A DNA stretch of 5,678 nt, from the NCBI GenBank assembly GCA_021781935.1, contig JAJXVW010000036.1:1-5678 (forward strand). The letters are read 5' to 3'. Positions 1 through 5,678 of the stretch are shown here, piece after piece. The position numbers and the translations under genes are program-made. The notes below the pieces were generated by a model. It searched no databases, was not told the origin of the DNA, and worked only from the letters and a program-made list of their open reading frames with translations. This DNA comes from a bacterium (lineage in GTDB: Bacteria; Patescibacteriota; Minisyncoccia; Phycocordibacterales; Phycocordibacteraceae). Position 1 is the first letter of the stretch; the number at the start of each line of letters is the position of its first letter.

Positions 1-265
1 GTTGCGCGTTTCGTTTCCCGAGCTCACTAGCGAGCGCCGGACACAGCTTTTGAAAATAGCGAATGATAAGACCGAACAGGCAAAAGTGACGCTCCGTTCG
101 CACCGCACTGGCGCGCTTCACGCGCTTGATGCACTCGAGAAAGAGGGCGGGGTAGGCAAAGACGAGATCGCGCGGCTTCGTGTCGAAGTCCAGAAGCTCA
201 TCGACGCGGGCAACGACGCGCTTGCGGCGGTTCTCAAGAAGAAGGAGGTCGAGATCGCGCAATAA
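1..265 (+). CDS. frr: Ribosome recycling factor, C-terminal part (5' end outside window)
   Basis: Ribosome recycling factor works with EF-G in the cytoplasm to split the post-termination ribosome and free mRNA and tRNA. The reading frame is open from base 2 (base 1 belongs to the preceding codon) and stops with TAA at 263-265, leaving 87 residues, roughly the last half of a ~185-residue family. The visible part opens with the conserved block RVSFPELTSERR, matching the family pattern R-V-P-x-P-x-L-T-x-E-R-R, then continues with K-x-x-E-x-A-K-V-x-L-R-x-x-R and an ending rich in K and E. This is the second half of the three-helix-bundle domain I. By my alignment the last Arg of LRSHR corresponds to E. 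coli Arg132, which is functionally important. The TTG at base 2 is not a start; the gene continues upstream. The rseP ATG follows after 15 bp, so cotranscription is likely. Confidence 0.95.
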   Translation, partial: LRVSFPELTSERRTQLLKIANDKTEQAKVTLRSHRTGALHALDALEKEGGVGKDEIARLRVEVQKLIDAGNDALAAVLKKKEVEIAQ

Positions 266-280
266 GCCCTCCATAAACAG

Positions 281-1369
281 ATGGAAGTACTCATATTCAT
301 TGCCGTCATCGTCGCGCTCATCGTAGTGCATGAGTTCGGGCACTTCGTTGCGGCGAAGCTCTCGGGAATGCGCGTCGACGAGTTCGGGCTTGGCTATCCG
401 CCGCGCGCGGCGGTCATCGCGAAGGCGGGAGAAACCGTCTATACGCTCAATTGGCTGCCGTTCGGCGGTTTCGTGAAGATTTACGGCGAGGATGGCGGCA
501 AGGGGGACCCGCGCGCATTTTCCGCCCGCCCGCGCGTTTTGCAGGCGCTGGTGCTTGTCGCCGGCATCGTCATGAATCTCCTCTTCGCGTACGCGCTCAT
601 TACCGCCGCGCTCGTCTCCGGGACGCCGCGCGCGCTCTCCGCGGGAGAACTTGCGCAGGCGCGCGATGTGCAGCTTGCCGTGGCGAATGTGCTCTCGGGC
701 ACGCCCGCGGCGCGTGCGGGGCTTCTCCCCGGCGATTCGGTCCTGAGCGTAAAAGATGCGGAAGGGGAATGGCACGCCGCCGATCCCGCGAGCTTCTCGG
801 CATTTATCGCGAAGAGCGGCGGGAAGAACGTCGAGCTGTCCGTAGACCGGAACGGAAGCGAGCTTTCGATTACGGCGGCGCCGGAAACGGGAATCTTGCC
901 GAACGATCCTTCGCGTTATGCGCTCGGCGTCGAGGTCGCTACCATCGGCGTCGTGCCGCTCTCTTTCGGCGCGGCGCTGGTCCAGGGCGCTTCGCTCACC
1001 TGGGGTGCAACGACACTCACTGCGGAGGAACTCTGGCACTTCTTCTACGGCGTCTTCACGCTCCATGCAGACCTTTCACAGGTCGCGGGCCCCGTCGGTA
1101 TCGCGGGAGCGGTCGGCTCCGCCTCGATGCAGGGCATCGGGGACCTCTTCTCGATCATGGCGATCATCTCCATCAATCTTGCGCTCATCAACCTCATCCC
1201 TATACCGGCGCTTGACGGCGGCCGGCTTCTCTTCGTTATCGTTGAAAGCGTCATCCGTCGTCCGATAAAGGCGAGCGTCGCGCGGGCGGTCAACGCCGCC
1301 GGCTTCGCGTTCCTCATCCTGCTCATGGTCGTCGTGACTGCGCACGACATATTCAAGATCGTCAGGTAG
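281..1369 (+). CDS. rseP: RseP/RasP-type site-2 (intramembrane) zinc metalloprotease with one PDZ domain
   Basis: This is a membrane-embedded M50 metalloprotease that cuts single-pass membrane proteins within the bilayer; relatives process anti-sigma factors and leftover signal peptides. The 362 residues show the zinc motif HEFGH at 17-21 in the first membrane segment (about 3-24). The FGGFVK membrane-associated loop follows at 61-66, with a second segment at about 88-112. A single PDZ domain spans about 122-205 and carries AARAGLLPGD. The conserved GPVGIAG lies near 270-276, and the third zinc ligand region N-x-x-P-x-P-x-LDGG at 304-314 (Asp312). A last membrane helix occupies about 340-356. 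All catalytic residues are present. E. coli RseP has two PDZ domains and ~450 residues; the one-PDZ form is common elsewhere. ATG 281 is the only start that keeps the first helix whole. No Shine-Dalgarno sequence precedes it. The substrate cannot be read from context; no anti-sigma factor is in view. Confidence 0.95.
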   Translation: MEVLIFIAVIVALIVVHEFGHFVAAKLSGMRVDEFGLGYPPRAAVIAKAGETVYTLNWLPFGGFVKIYGEDGGKGDPRAFSARPRVLQALVLVAGIVMNLLFAYALITAALVSGTPRALSAGELAQARDVQLAVANVLSGTPAARAGLLPGDSVLSVKDAEGEWHAADPASFSAFIAKSGGKNVELSVDRNGSELSITAAPETGILPNDPSRYALGVEVATIGVVPLSFGAALVQGASLTWGATTLTAEELWHFFYGVFTLHADLSQVAGPVGIAGAVGSASMQGIGDLFSIMAIISINLALINLIPIPALDGGRLLFVIVESVIRRPIKASVARAVNAAGFAFLILLMVVVTAHDIFKIVR

Positions 1370-1387
1370 GGAGGACGCGGCCGATTT

Positions 1388-1416
1388 TTGCACTTCATTC
1401 TCGAAGGGAATATACT
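1388..1416 (+). promoter_or_regulatory. Putative sigma-70-type promoter for proS, near-leaderless
   Basis: The 56-bp gap between rseP and proS contains a -35-like TTGCAC at 1388-1393, a spacer of exactly 17 bp, and a -10-like TATACT at 1411-1416 (5 of 6 to TATAAT; the -35 matches only its TTG half). The expected transcription start, about 7 bp past the -10, falls near 1423. That is only about 3 bases before the proS ATG at 1426, so the mRNA would be almost leaderless. This fits the lack of any Shine-Dalgarno sequence there. The gap is also the most AT-rich stretch nearby. This is prediction from sequence only; no transcript data support it. Confidence 0.5.
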
Positions 1417-1425
1417 TCCCGTACT

Positions 1426-2673
1426 ATGCGGCAATCGAGACTCTTCACCAAGACGCGCCGCGAGGCGCCGTCGGACGAAGTCGCAAAGAATGCGCAGCTG
1501 CTCGTGCGGGCGGGTTACATCCACAAAGAGATGGCGGGCGTGTATGACTACCTGCCGCTCGGGCTGCGGGCCCTGAACAACATCATTGCGCTCATCCGCG
1601 AAGAAATGAACGCTCTCGGCGGCGAAGAAGTCTTTCTCTCGACGCTTCAGGATTCCGAGATATGGAAAAAGAGCGGACGCTGGGATGACGAAGCCGTCGA
1701 TATCTGGTTCAAGACGAAGCTCAAGAACGGCAGCGAGCTCGGGCTCGGCAATACGCACGAAGAAGCCCTGACCGCGCTCATGAAGGAACACATCGTTTCG
1801 TACAAAGATCTTCCCCGGTACGTGTATCAATTCCAGAATAAGTTCCGGAACGAGACGCGCGCGAAGTCCGGTATCATGCGCACGCGCGAGTTCATCATGA
1901 AGGACCTGTATTCCTTTTCGAGAGACAGCACGGAGCATGCGGCCTTCTACGAAAAGGCCGCCGCCGCGTATGAGCGGATATTTAAGCGCGCCGGCATCGG
2001 CGACAAGACGTACCGCACGTTCGCCTCGGGCGGGTCTTTCAGCAAGTATTCGCACGAGTACCAGGCCGTGAGCGCCGCGGGCGAAGACGTGATCTATATC
2101 GACAAAAAACGGCGGCTTGCCGTGAATAAGGAGGTATATGACGATCCGGAGGTCTACGCATCGGCCGGTATTGAGAAATCAAGCCTCGTCGAAGCGAAGG
2201 CTATCGAGGTCGGCAACATATTCACGCTCGGCACGAGATTCTCCGATGCACTCGGACTCTCCTACAAAGATAAGGAAGGGAAGCCAACGCCGGTCTTTAT
2301 GGGAAGCTACGGCATCGGTCCGGGCCGCCTGATGGGGACCATCGTCGAGCTCATGGCCGACGAGAAGGGGCTCGTCTGGCCGGAGTCCGTCGCGCCGTTT
2401 GCCTATCACCTCGTCTCGCTCGGGCGCGAAGGCGACGAAGTCTCGCGCGCGGCGGACGCGCTCTACAGCGACATGAGGAAAGCGGGAATCGAAGTCCTTT
2501 ACGACGACCGCGACGCGCGCGCCGGAGAGAAGTTCGCGGAGAGCGACCTGCTCGGCATCCCGAAGCGCATCGTCGTCGGCAAGGAAGCGGCTGAAACCGG
2601 CGTTTTCGAAGTCGTCGAACGGGCGACCGGCGCGGTCGTGAAGACGCCGCGTGCTATGCTTACCACTCCTTGA
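1426..2673 (+). CDS. proS: Prolyl-tRNA synthetase, compact form lacking the INS editing domain
   Basis: Class II aminoacyl-tRNA synthetase that charges tRNA-Pro with proline using ATP. The start MRQSRLFTKT is typical of bacterial-type ProRS and fixes the ATG. Of 415 residues, the catalytic core covers about 1-320. Motif 1 lies around 45-72. The T-H-E-E segment is at 110-113. Motif 2 spans about 140-164 (FRNETR, then REFIMKD). The substrate-binding S-H-E block is at 209-211, and motif 3 with GIGPGR is at 296-301. The anticodon-binding domain runs from about 322 to the end, with APFAYHL, Y-D-D-R and GIPKRIVVGK. Standard bacterial ProRS is ~570 residues because a ~180-residue editing domain (INS) sits between motifs 2 and 3. 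Here only about 30 residues (229-260) join LAVNKEV-type sequence to EVGNIFTLGT, so cis-editing of Ala-tRNA-Pro is presumably absent. Short ProRS forms are known in alphaproteobacteria and CPR bacteria. The gene stops with TGA 2 bp before the mreB ATG. Confidence 0.96.
   Translation: MRQSRLFTKTRREAPSDEVAKNAQLLVRAGYIHKEMAGVYDYLPLGLRALNNIIALIREEMNALGGEEVFLSTLQDSEIWKKSGRWDDEAVDIWFKTKLKNGSELGLGNTHEEALTALMKEHIVSYKDLPRYVYQFQNKFRNETRAKSGIMRTREFIMKDLYSFSRDSTEHAAFYEKAAAAYERIFKRAGIGDKTYRTFASGGSFSKYSHEYQAVSAAGEDVIYIDKKRRLAVNKEVYDDPEVYASAGIEKSSLVEAKAIEVGNIFTLGTRFSDALGLSYKDKEGKPTPVFMGSYGIGPGRLMGTIVELMADEKGLVWPESVAPFAYHLVSLGREGDEVSRAADALYSDMRKAGIEVLYDDRDARAGEKFAESDLLGIPKRIVVGKEAAETGVFEVVERATGAVVKTPRAMLTTP
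2652..2660 (+). promoter_or_regulatory. Possible extended -10 promoter for mreB inside the 3' end of proS
   Basis: TGCTATGCT at 2652-2660 fits an extended -10 element (TG-n-TATnnT; the hexamer TATGCT is 4 of 6 to consensus). The last base lies 15 bp before the mreB ATG at 2676, giving a predicted start near 2667 and a leader of about 9 nt. No good -35 is seen at 16-18 bp upstream, which an extended -10 does not strictly need. The motif lies in proS codons for Arg-Ala-Met-Leu, so chance is a real alternative. If real, it would let the cell-shape genes be transcribed separately from proS. Confidence 0.35.
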
Positions 2674-2675
2674 CC

Positions 2676-3728
2676 ATGGCAAGATTCTCGAAAAATTCGT
2701 TCTTCAGCAGCGATATCGCGATCGATCTCGGGACGGCGAACACGCTCGTTTACGTGCGCGGCCGCGGCGTCGTCATAAACGAACCTTCGGTCGTGGCGGT
2801 CAACGACAAGACCAACCAGGTCGTCGCGGTCGGGAAGGCGGCGAAGACGATGCTCGGCAAGACGCCCGCGCATATCCGCACCGTGCGGCCGCTCTCGCAC
2901 GGCGTCATTTCCGATTTCGAAGTGACGGAAGAGCTGCTCACTTATCTCATCAACAAGGCGCAGGGCGGCCGAGCGCGACTGTTCGGCCCGCGGGTCGTCG
3001 TCGGCGTGCCGACAGGGGTGACGAACGTCCAAAGCCGTGCCGTGCGCGATGCGGCGAAGAACGCCGGCGCGCGCGAGGCGATCATCCTTGAGGAGCCGGT
3101 CGCGGGCGCCATCGGCGCGAAACTGCCGGTCGCCGAGGCGGTCGGGACGATGGTGCTCGACATCGGCGGCGGCACGACCGATATCGCCGTCATCGCGCTC
3201 GGCGGCACCGTCGCCGCAAAGAGCTCGCAGATCGCGGGCGATCGCCTCAATGAGAACATCATCGATTTCGTGCGCAGCGAATTCAAGCTCGGCATCGGCG
3301 AGCGTACCGCCGAAGACATCAAGATAGCGATCGGCGCCGTCACCCCGCTTACCGAGACGCTTACGAGAAGCGTCCGCGGCCGCGACTACGCGACCGGGCT
3401 TCCGCGCGAGATAACGCTTACCGACGCACAGGTCCGCGAGGCGATTGCGCCCTCCCTCGACGCGCTCATGGATACGATAAAGGAAGTTATCGAGGCGACG
3501 CCGCCCGAACTTCTCTCCGACGTCCTCGAACACGGCGTGACGGTATTCGGCGGTGGAGCGCTCCTGCGCGGCTTGCCGCAGATACTCGCGAAAATGCTCG
3601 GCGTGCCGGTCAGGGTCGCGCCCGATCCTCTGACGACCGTCGTACGCGGCGCCGGCATCGTGACCGAGAATCCTTTGCCGTACGTAGATTTCTTTGTCGA
3701 TGAAGAGGATATTCTCAGCGAGGCGTAA
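2676..3728 (+). CDS. mreB: Rod shape-determining actin homologue MreB
   Basis: MreB is a bacterial actin that forms membrane-associated filaments and guides the elongation machinery for lateral-wall peptidoglycan synthesis. The 350 residues carry the actin-fold nucleotide site. Phosphate-1 is DLGTANT at 17-23. The connecting segment includes VVVGVPTGVT around 107-116. The catalytic-glutamate region EEPVAGAIGA is at 139-148. Phosphate-2 is LDIGGGTTDIAVI at 161-173. The adenosine motif is GGGALLRGL at 292-300. Length matches the family (~335-350). I chose ATG 2676, giving MARFSKNSFFSSDIAIDLG, over a TTG at 2670 that overlaps the proS stop and adds only two residues. The short N-terminal segment holds two aromatic pairs that may contribute to membrane contact; this is inference. 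The tail (about 332-350) is acidic and ends in overlap with mreC. No Shine-Dalgarno sequence precedes the start; expression may come by coupling to proS or from the -10-like motif at 2652-2660. Confidence 0.97.
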   Translation: MARFSKNSFFSSDIAIDLGTANTLVYVRGRGVVINEPSVVAVNDKTNQVVAVGKAAKTMLGKTPAHIRTVRPLSHGVISDFEVTEELLTYLINKAQGGRARLFGPRVVVGVPTGVTNVQSRAVRDAAKNAGAREAIILEEPVAGAIGAKLPVAEAVGTMVLDIGGGTTDIAVIALGGTVAAKSSQIAGDRLNENIIDFVRSEFKLGIGERTAEDIKIAIGAVTPLTETLTRSVRGRDYATGLPREITLTDAQVREAIAPSLDALMDTIKEVIEATPPELLSDVLEHGVTVFGGGALLRGLPQILAKMLGVPVRVAPDPLTTVVRGAGIVTENPLPYVDFFVDEEDILSEA

Positions 3729-4542
3729 TGCGCTTTTTTCTTCCACCGATGTTTCGTGGGGCGCGTATGCGCTTGCGGTCGCTCTGGTCGTGCTTCTCGT
3801 GCGATTCGTAGCCCCGAACCTTTTTTGGCGCGTGTTTTCGCCGATATTTCGCGGCGCAGACGCGCTTGCGGCGCAGACGCATGTTTTCACGAGCTATTTC
3901 AGCGACACTGCGGCGCTTGCGGCGGTGAATGAACGGCTGAAGAGCGAGAACGCCGCGCTCGCGAGCGAAAACCAGATCCTCCTTCAGAAAGTAGCCGGCC
4001 TCTCGGCACTCTTAGGATCCGCCGCGCAGAAGAATACGCCCCCCTCCGGCGTCCTTGCCGGAGTCGTCGCGCGCCCGCCGGAGAGCCCGTACGATACGCT
4101 CGTGCTCGGCGCGGGCGCGCGCGAAGGCGTCATGCGCGGCATGGAAGCATACGGAGACGGCGGCGTGCCGATCGGCATCGTCGAAACGGTGCTTCCCGAT
4201 TTTTCGCGGGTAGTCCTCTTTTCGACGCCGGGCATGGTCACGAACGGGTGGGTCGGCCATGCGAACGTCCCGCTCGCCATCTCGGGTGCGGGCTCTGGAG
4301 CGATGACCGCGTCCCTCCCGCGCGCGGCCGGCATCGCCGTCGGGGACACCGTGTTTGTGCCGGGTCCCGGAGCGCTTCCGGTCGGCAGCGTCGTGCGCAT
4401 CGACGGCGACCCCTCTTCGCCGACCGTCACGCTGCGCATCCTGCCTGCGCTGAATCCTTTCTCGATCACCTGGGTTAGCCTGCGCGACGCGGGCGCCGCG
4501 CTCCTTGCTCCGTTTCCCCAGGCGAGCTCGACACTGCCATGA
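3700..4542 (+). CDS. mreC: Rod shape-determining protein MreC
   Basis: MreC is a bitopic membrane protein whose outer part binds and activates PBP2 in the elongasome. The 280-residue product has a basic cytoplasmic start (MKRIFSARRN) and one membrane helix at about 21-37. A predicted coiled coil follows at about 72-105 (VNERLKSENAALASEN), used for dimerisation in the family. The beta-barrel MreC domain covers about 117-262, with GVVARPPESPYDTLVLGAG, REGVMRGM, a glycine-rich ISGAGSGAM, and GDTVFVPGPGALPVGSVV. The order and length agree with MreC (~270-370 residues), although the sequence is divergent and several conserved positions are altered. ATG 3700 lies inside mreB, overlapping it by 29 bp in another frame. 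The in-frame TTG at 3694 would add two residues. The ATG at 3728, which shares its A with the mreB stop, is out of frame and was dismissed. The stop overlaps the next start as ATGA (4539-4542). Confidence 0.92.
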   Translation: MKRIFSARRNALFSSTDVSWGAYALAVALVVLLVRFVAPNLFWRVFSPIFRGADALAAQTHVFTSYFSDTAALAAVNERLKSENAALASENQILLQKVAGLSALLGSAAQKNTPPSGVLAGVVARPPESPYDTLVLGAGAREGVMRGMEAYGDGGVPIGIVETVLPDFSRVVLFSTPGMVTNGWVGHANVPLAISGAGSGAMTASLPRAAGIAVGDTVFVPGPGALPVGSVVRIDGDPSSPTVTLRILPALNPFSITWVSLRDAGAALLAPFPQASSTLP

Positions 4543-4796
4543 TGATACGTGGGGTGCTCACGGTATCCACTCTCGTTTCCATCGTGCTTTTCCCCTGGCC
4601 GTTTGCCGCTCTTCTCGCGCTCATCACTTCGATTTTCGAACCGCTGGTACCGCTTGCCGCCGGCATCATCGCTGACACGTTCTATTACGCGCATCAGGCG
4701 GAAGCCGTACCGCTGTTCGCTTTTTCCGGCGTCGCGGCAACGCTCATCGCCGTGCTCGTGCGCGGGCGGCTCCGGGCGGGTATCATCGGGGAATGA
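4539..4796 (+). CDS. mreD: Short MreD-like membrane protein
   Basis: This gene sits exactly where mreD is expected, between mreC and the PBP2 gene, and overlaps both by ATGA tetranucleotides (4539-4542 and 4793-4796). The 85-residue product is very hydrophobic, with about three possible membrane segments: roughly 5-20, 22-48 (perhaps two short ones) and 57-75. It ends in a basic tail (VRGRLRAG). MreD proteins are usually ~160-170 residues with five or six membrane helices, so this is about half size. The stretch PLVPLAAGIIADTFYY resembles the P...G...D pattern found in the middle of MreD. The assignment rests mainly on position, hydrophobicity and that weak similarity. An unrelated small membrane protein occupying the slot is possible. 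The ATG is set by coupling to mreC; no Shine-Dalgarno sequence is visible. Confidence 0.6.
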   Translation: MMIRGVLTVSTLVSIVLFPWPFAALLALITSIFEPLVPLAAGIIADTFYYAHQAEAVPLFAFSGVAATLIAVLVRGRLRAGIIGE

Positions 4797-5678
4797 AAGG
4801 GTGGCATACACGCCGGCGCCGAGATCCCGAGATCGCTCCCGATGAGATATTCCTCGACGCGTCGAACGCGCCTGCGTACGACCGTGCGCGTTTCGAAGGG
4901 CGGCTCGAGAAGCCGCTCGCGCCGGAAACGTTCTTTTCGATCGTCGGCGTGCTCGGGCTCCTCTTGTTCGTCCTCGTTGCCCGTGCCTGGAATCTGGAGA
5001 TTACGAACGGAGCCGCGTTTGCCGCCGAGAGCGCGCACAACAGTCTCGAGTCAGCGGTACTCATAGCGCCGCGCGGCATCATTACCGACAGGAACGGCGT
5101 CGTCCTCGCCGAAAATGTCGAGCGGACGGACGGCAGTGTGGGACGCCTGTATCCCGTTCCATCTCTCGGCCAGATCATCGGGTACGTCTCGTATCCGAAG
5201 AAGGACGCGCATGGCGTGTACTACGACACGAAAGAGACCGGTATCGCCGGCATCGAGGCGGAGTACGATTCGTTCCTTGTCGGGACGAACGGCCAGGTGC
5301 TTACCGAGAAGGACGCTCTCGGTCACGTCCGCTCCGAAGGAGTCATCGTTCCCGCGAAAGACGGCGGGACGCTCCGGCTTTCGCTTGACGCGAACCTTGA
5401 GCAGCTCTTTGCGCGTGCGATCAAGGACGTCGCGAACAAACAGAACTTCATCGCCGGCGCCGGCGTCATCCTGAACGTCAACACCGGCGCGGTACGCGCC
5501 ATCGTCTCCTATCCGAGCTACGACCCGAACGTCATGGCAAACGGCAGCCCCGCGAACGTCATCGACGGGTACAATACCGACCCGGGATTTCCTTTTCTCG
5601 ATCACGCGGTACAAGGGGTCTATACGCCCGGTTCTATCGTGAAGCCGTTCGTCGCCTCGGGCGCGCTCACCGACGGGG
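4793..5678 (+). CDS. mrdA: Penicillin-binding protein 2 (class B transpeptidase), N-terminal part, runs off window
   Basis: PBP2 is the peptidoglycan DD-transpeptidase of the elongasome, acting with RodA on the outer face of the membrane. The frame opens at ATG 4793 (ATGA overlap with the mreD-like gene) and stays open for 295 codons to the end. A cytoplasmic tail of ~45 residues with a run of arginines (7-10) precedes one membrane helix at about 47-66. Family blocks follow: RGIITDRNGVVLAEN at 94-108, RLYPVPSLGQIIGYV at 118-132, GIAGIEAEYDSFLVGTNGQ at 150-168, and DGGTLRLSLD at 190-199. The transpeptidase domain starts near 218, with YPSYDPNVM at 240-248 and YTPGSIVKPF at 277-286. Ser281 and Lys284 are the SxxK catalytic pair (Ser330 in E. 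coli PBP2). The SxN and KTG motifs lie beyond the window. Only ~10 residues separate the first two blocks, against about 90-100 in E. coli, so much of the pedestal is missing. FtsI is a less likely identity given the mre context and the YTPGS-type motif. Confidence 0.93.
   Translation, partial: MKGWHTRRRRDPEIAPDEIFLDASNAPAYDRARFEGRLEKPLAPETFFSIVGVLGLLLFVLVARAWNLEITNGAAFAAESAHNSLESAVLIAPRGIITDRNGVVLAENVERTDGSVGRLYPVPSLGQIIGYVSYPKKDAHGVYYDTKETGIAGIEAEYDSFLVGTNGQVLTEKDALGHVRSEGVIVPAKDGGTLRLSLDANLEQLFARAIKDVANKQNFIAGAGVILNVNTGAVRAIVSYPSYDPNVMANGSPANVIDGYNTDPGFPFLDHAVQGVYTPGSIVKPFVASGALTDG

Noticed and set aside
241..250. GAAGGAGGTC as a Shine-Dalgarno sequence for rseP
   Set aside because: It lies about 33 bases before the ATG, far beyond working distance, and is simply the Lys-Lys-Glu-Val codons at the end of frr.
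1370..1393. Possible terminator after rseP (CGCGGCCG followed by TTTTT)
   Set aside because: The GC-rich palindrome has no room for a loop, so no stable hairpin forms before the T run. The T run is more simply part of the proS promoter region.
1045..2055. Long open frame on the - strand across rseP and proS
   Set aside because: It runs antisense to two genes with clear catalytic motifs. GC-rich coding DNA often leaves the opposite strand open, and the translation has no recognisable motif and is Arg-rich.
3728..3745. ATG at 3728 overlapping the mreB TAA as an alternative mreC start
   Set aside because: It is in a different frame from the MreC coding sequence and does not lead into the membrane helix and coiled coil.
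2499..3890. 463-codon open frame on the - strand opposite mreB
   Set aside because: It is the complement of a confident MreB gene. Its composition (very high Arg, Asp and His) is that of a shadow frame, and it crosses three real genes.
552..5255. Frequent GGCATCG heptamer along the window
   Set aside because: It recurs in frame as Gly-Ile codons with the genome's GC-rich codon choice; there is no regular spacing and no sign of a repeat or uptake sequence.
5051..5614. 187-codon open frame on the - strand near the end
   Set aside because: It overlaps the part of mrdA that holds the SxxK transpeptidase motif and conserved PBP2 blocks. No supporting motif is seen in the antisense product.

Overview
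This 5.7 kb window is a dense block of housekeeping genes, all on the + strand. In order they are the 3' end of frr (ribosome recycling factor), an RseP-type site-2 protease, prolyl-tRNA synthetase (proS), mreB, mreC, a very short mreD-like gene, and the 5' part of a class B penicillin-binding protein 2 (mrdA). Only two gaps exceed a few bases: 15 bp before rseP and 56 bp before proS. No RNA gene, mobile element, repeat array or CRISPR is visible.

The genome is GC-rich, with GC-ending codons favoured throughout. Several traits point to a reduced, high-GC member of the Candidate Phyla Radiation (Patescibacteria), most likely a Parcubacteria-like lineage; this is inference. The common bacterial order is frr-uppS-cdsA-dxr-rseP-proS, but here frr is followed directly by rseP and proS. 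ProRS lacks the large editing insertion. MreD is about half normal size. PBP2 has lost most of the sequence between two conserved blocks of its pedestal. No start has a convincing Shine-Dalgarno sequence at normal spacing. UGA serves as a stop for proS, mreC and mreD, so this is not a UGA=Gly lineage (Gracilibacteria/Absconditabacteria).

Bases 1-1369 (frr, rseP) cover ribosome recycling and intramembrane proteolysis. A 56-bp gap at 1370-1425 carries a promoter-like element whose predicted start point almost coincides with the proS ATG. proS (1426-2673) stops 2 bp before mreB, and its 3' end contains an extended -10-like motif. From mreB to the window edge (2676-5678) the genes are overlapped: mreB/mreC by 29 bp, and mreC/mreD and mreD/mrdA each by an ATGA. 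This suggests one translationally coupled unit.

Functionally, MreB filaments, MreC, MreD and PBP2 (normally with RodA, probably just downstream) form the elongasome, which inserts lateral-wall peptidoglycan in rod-shaped cells. I see no wholly new system. The points worth following up are the coordinated trimming of MreD and PBP2, the editing-less ProRS, and the leaderless-looking expression signals.
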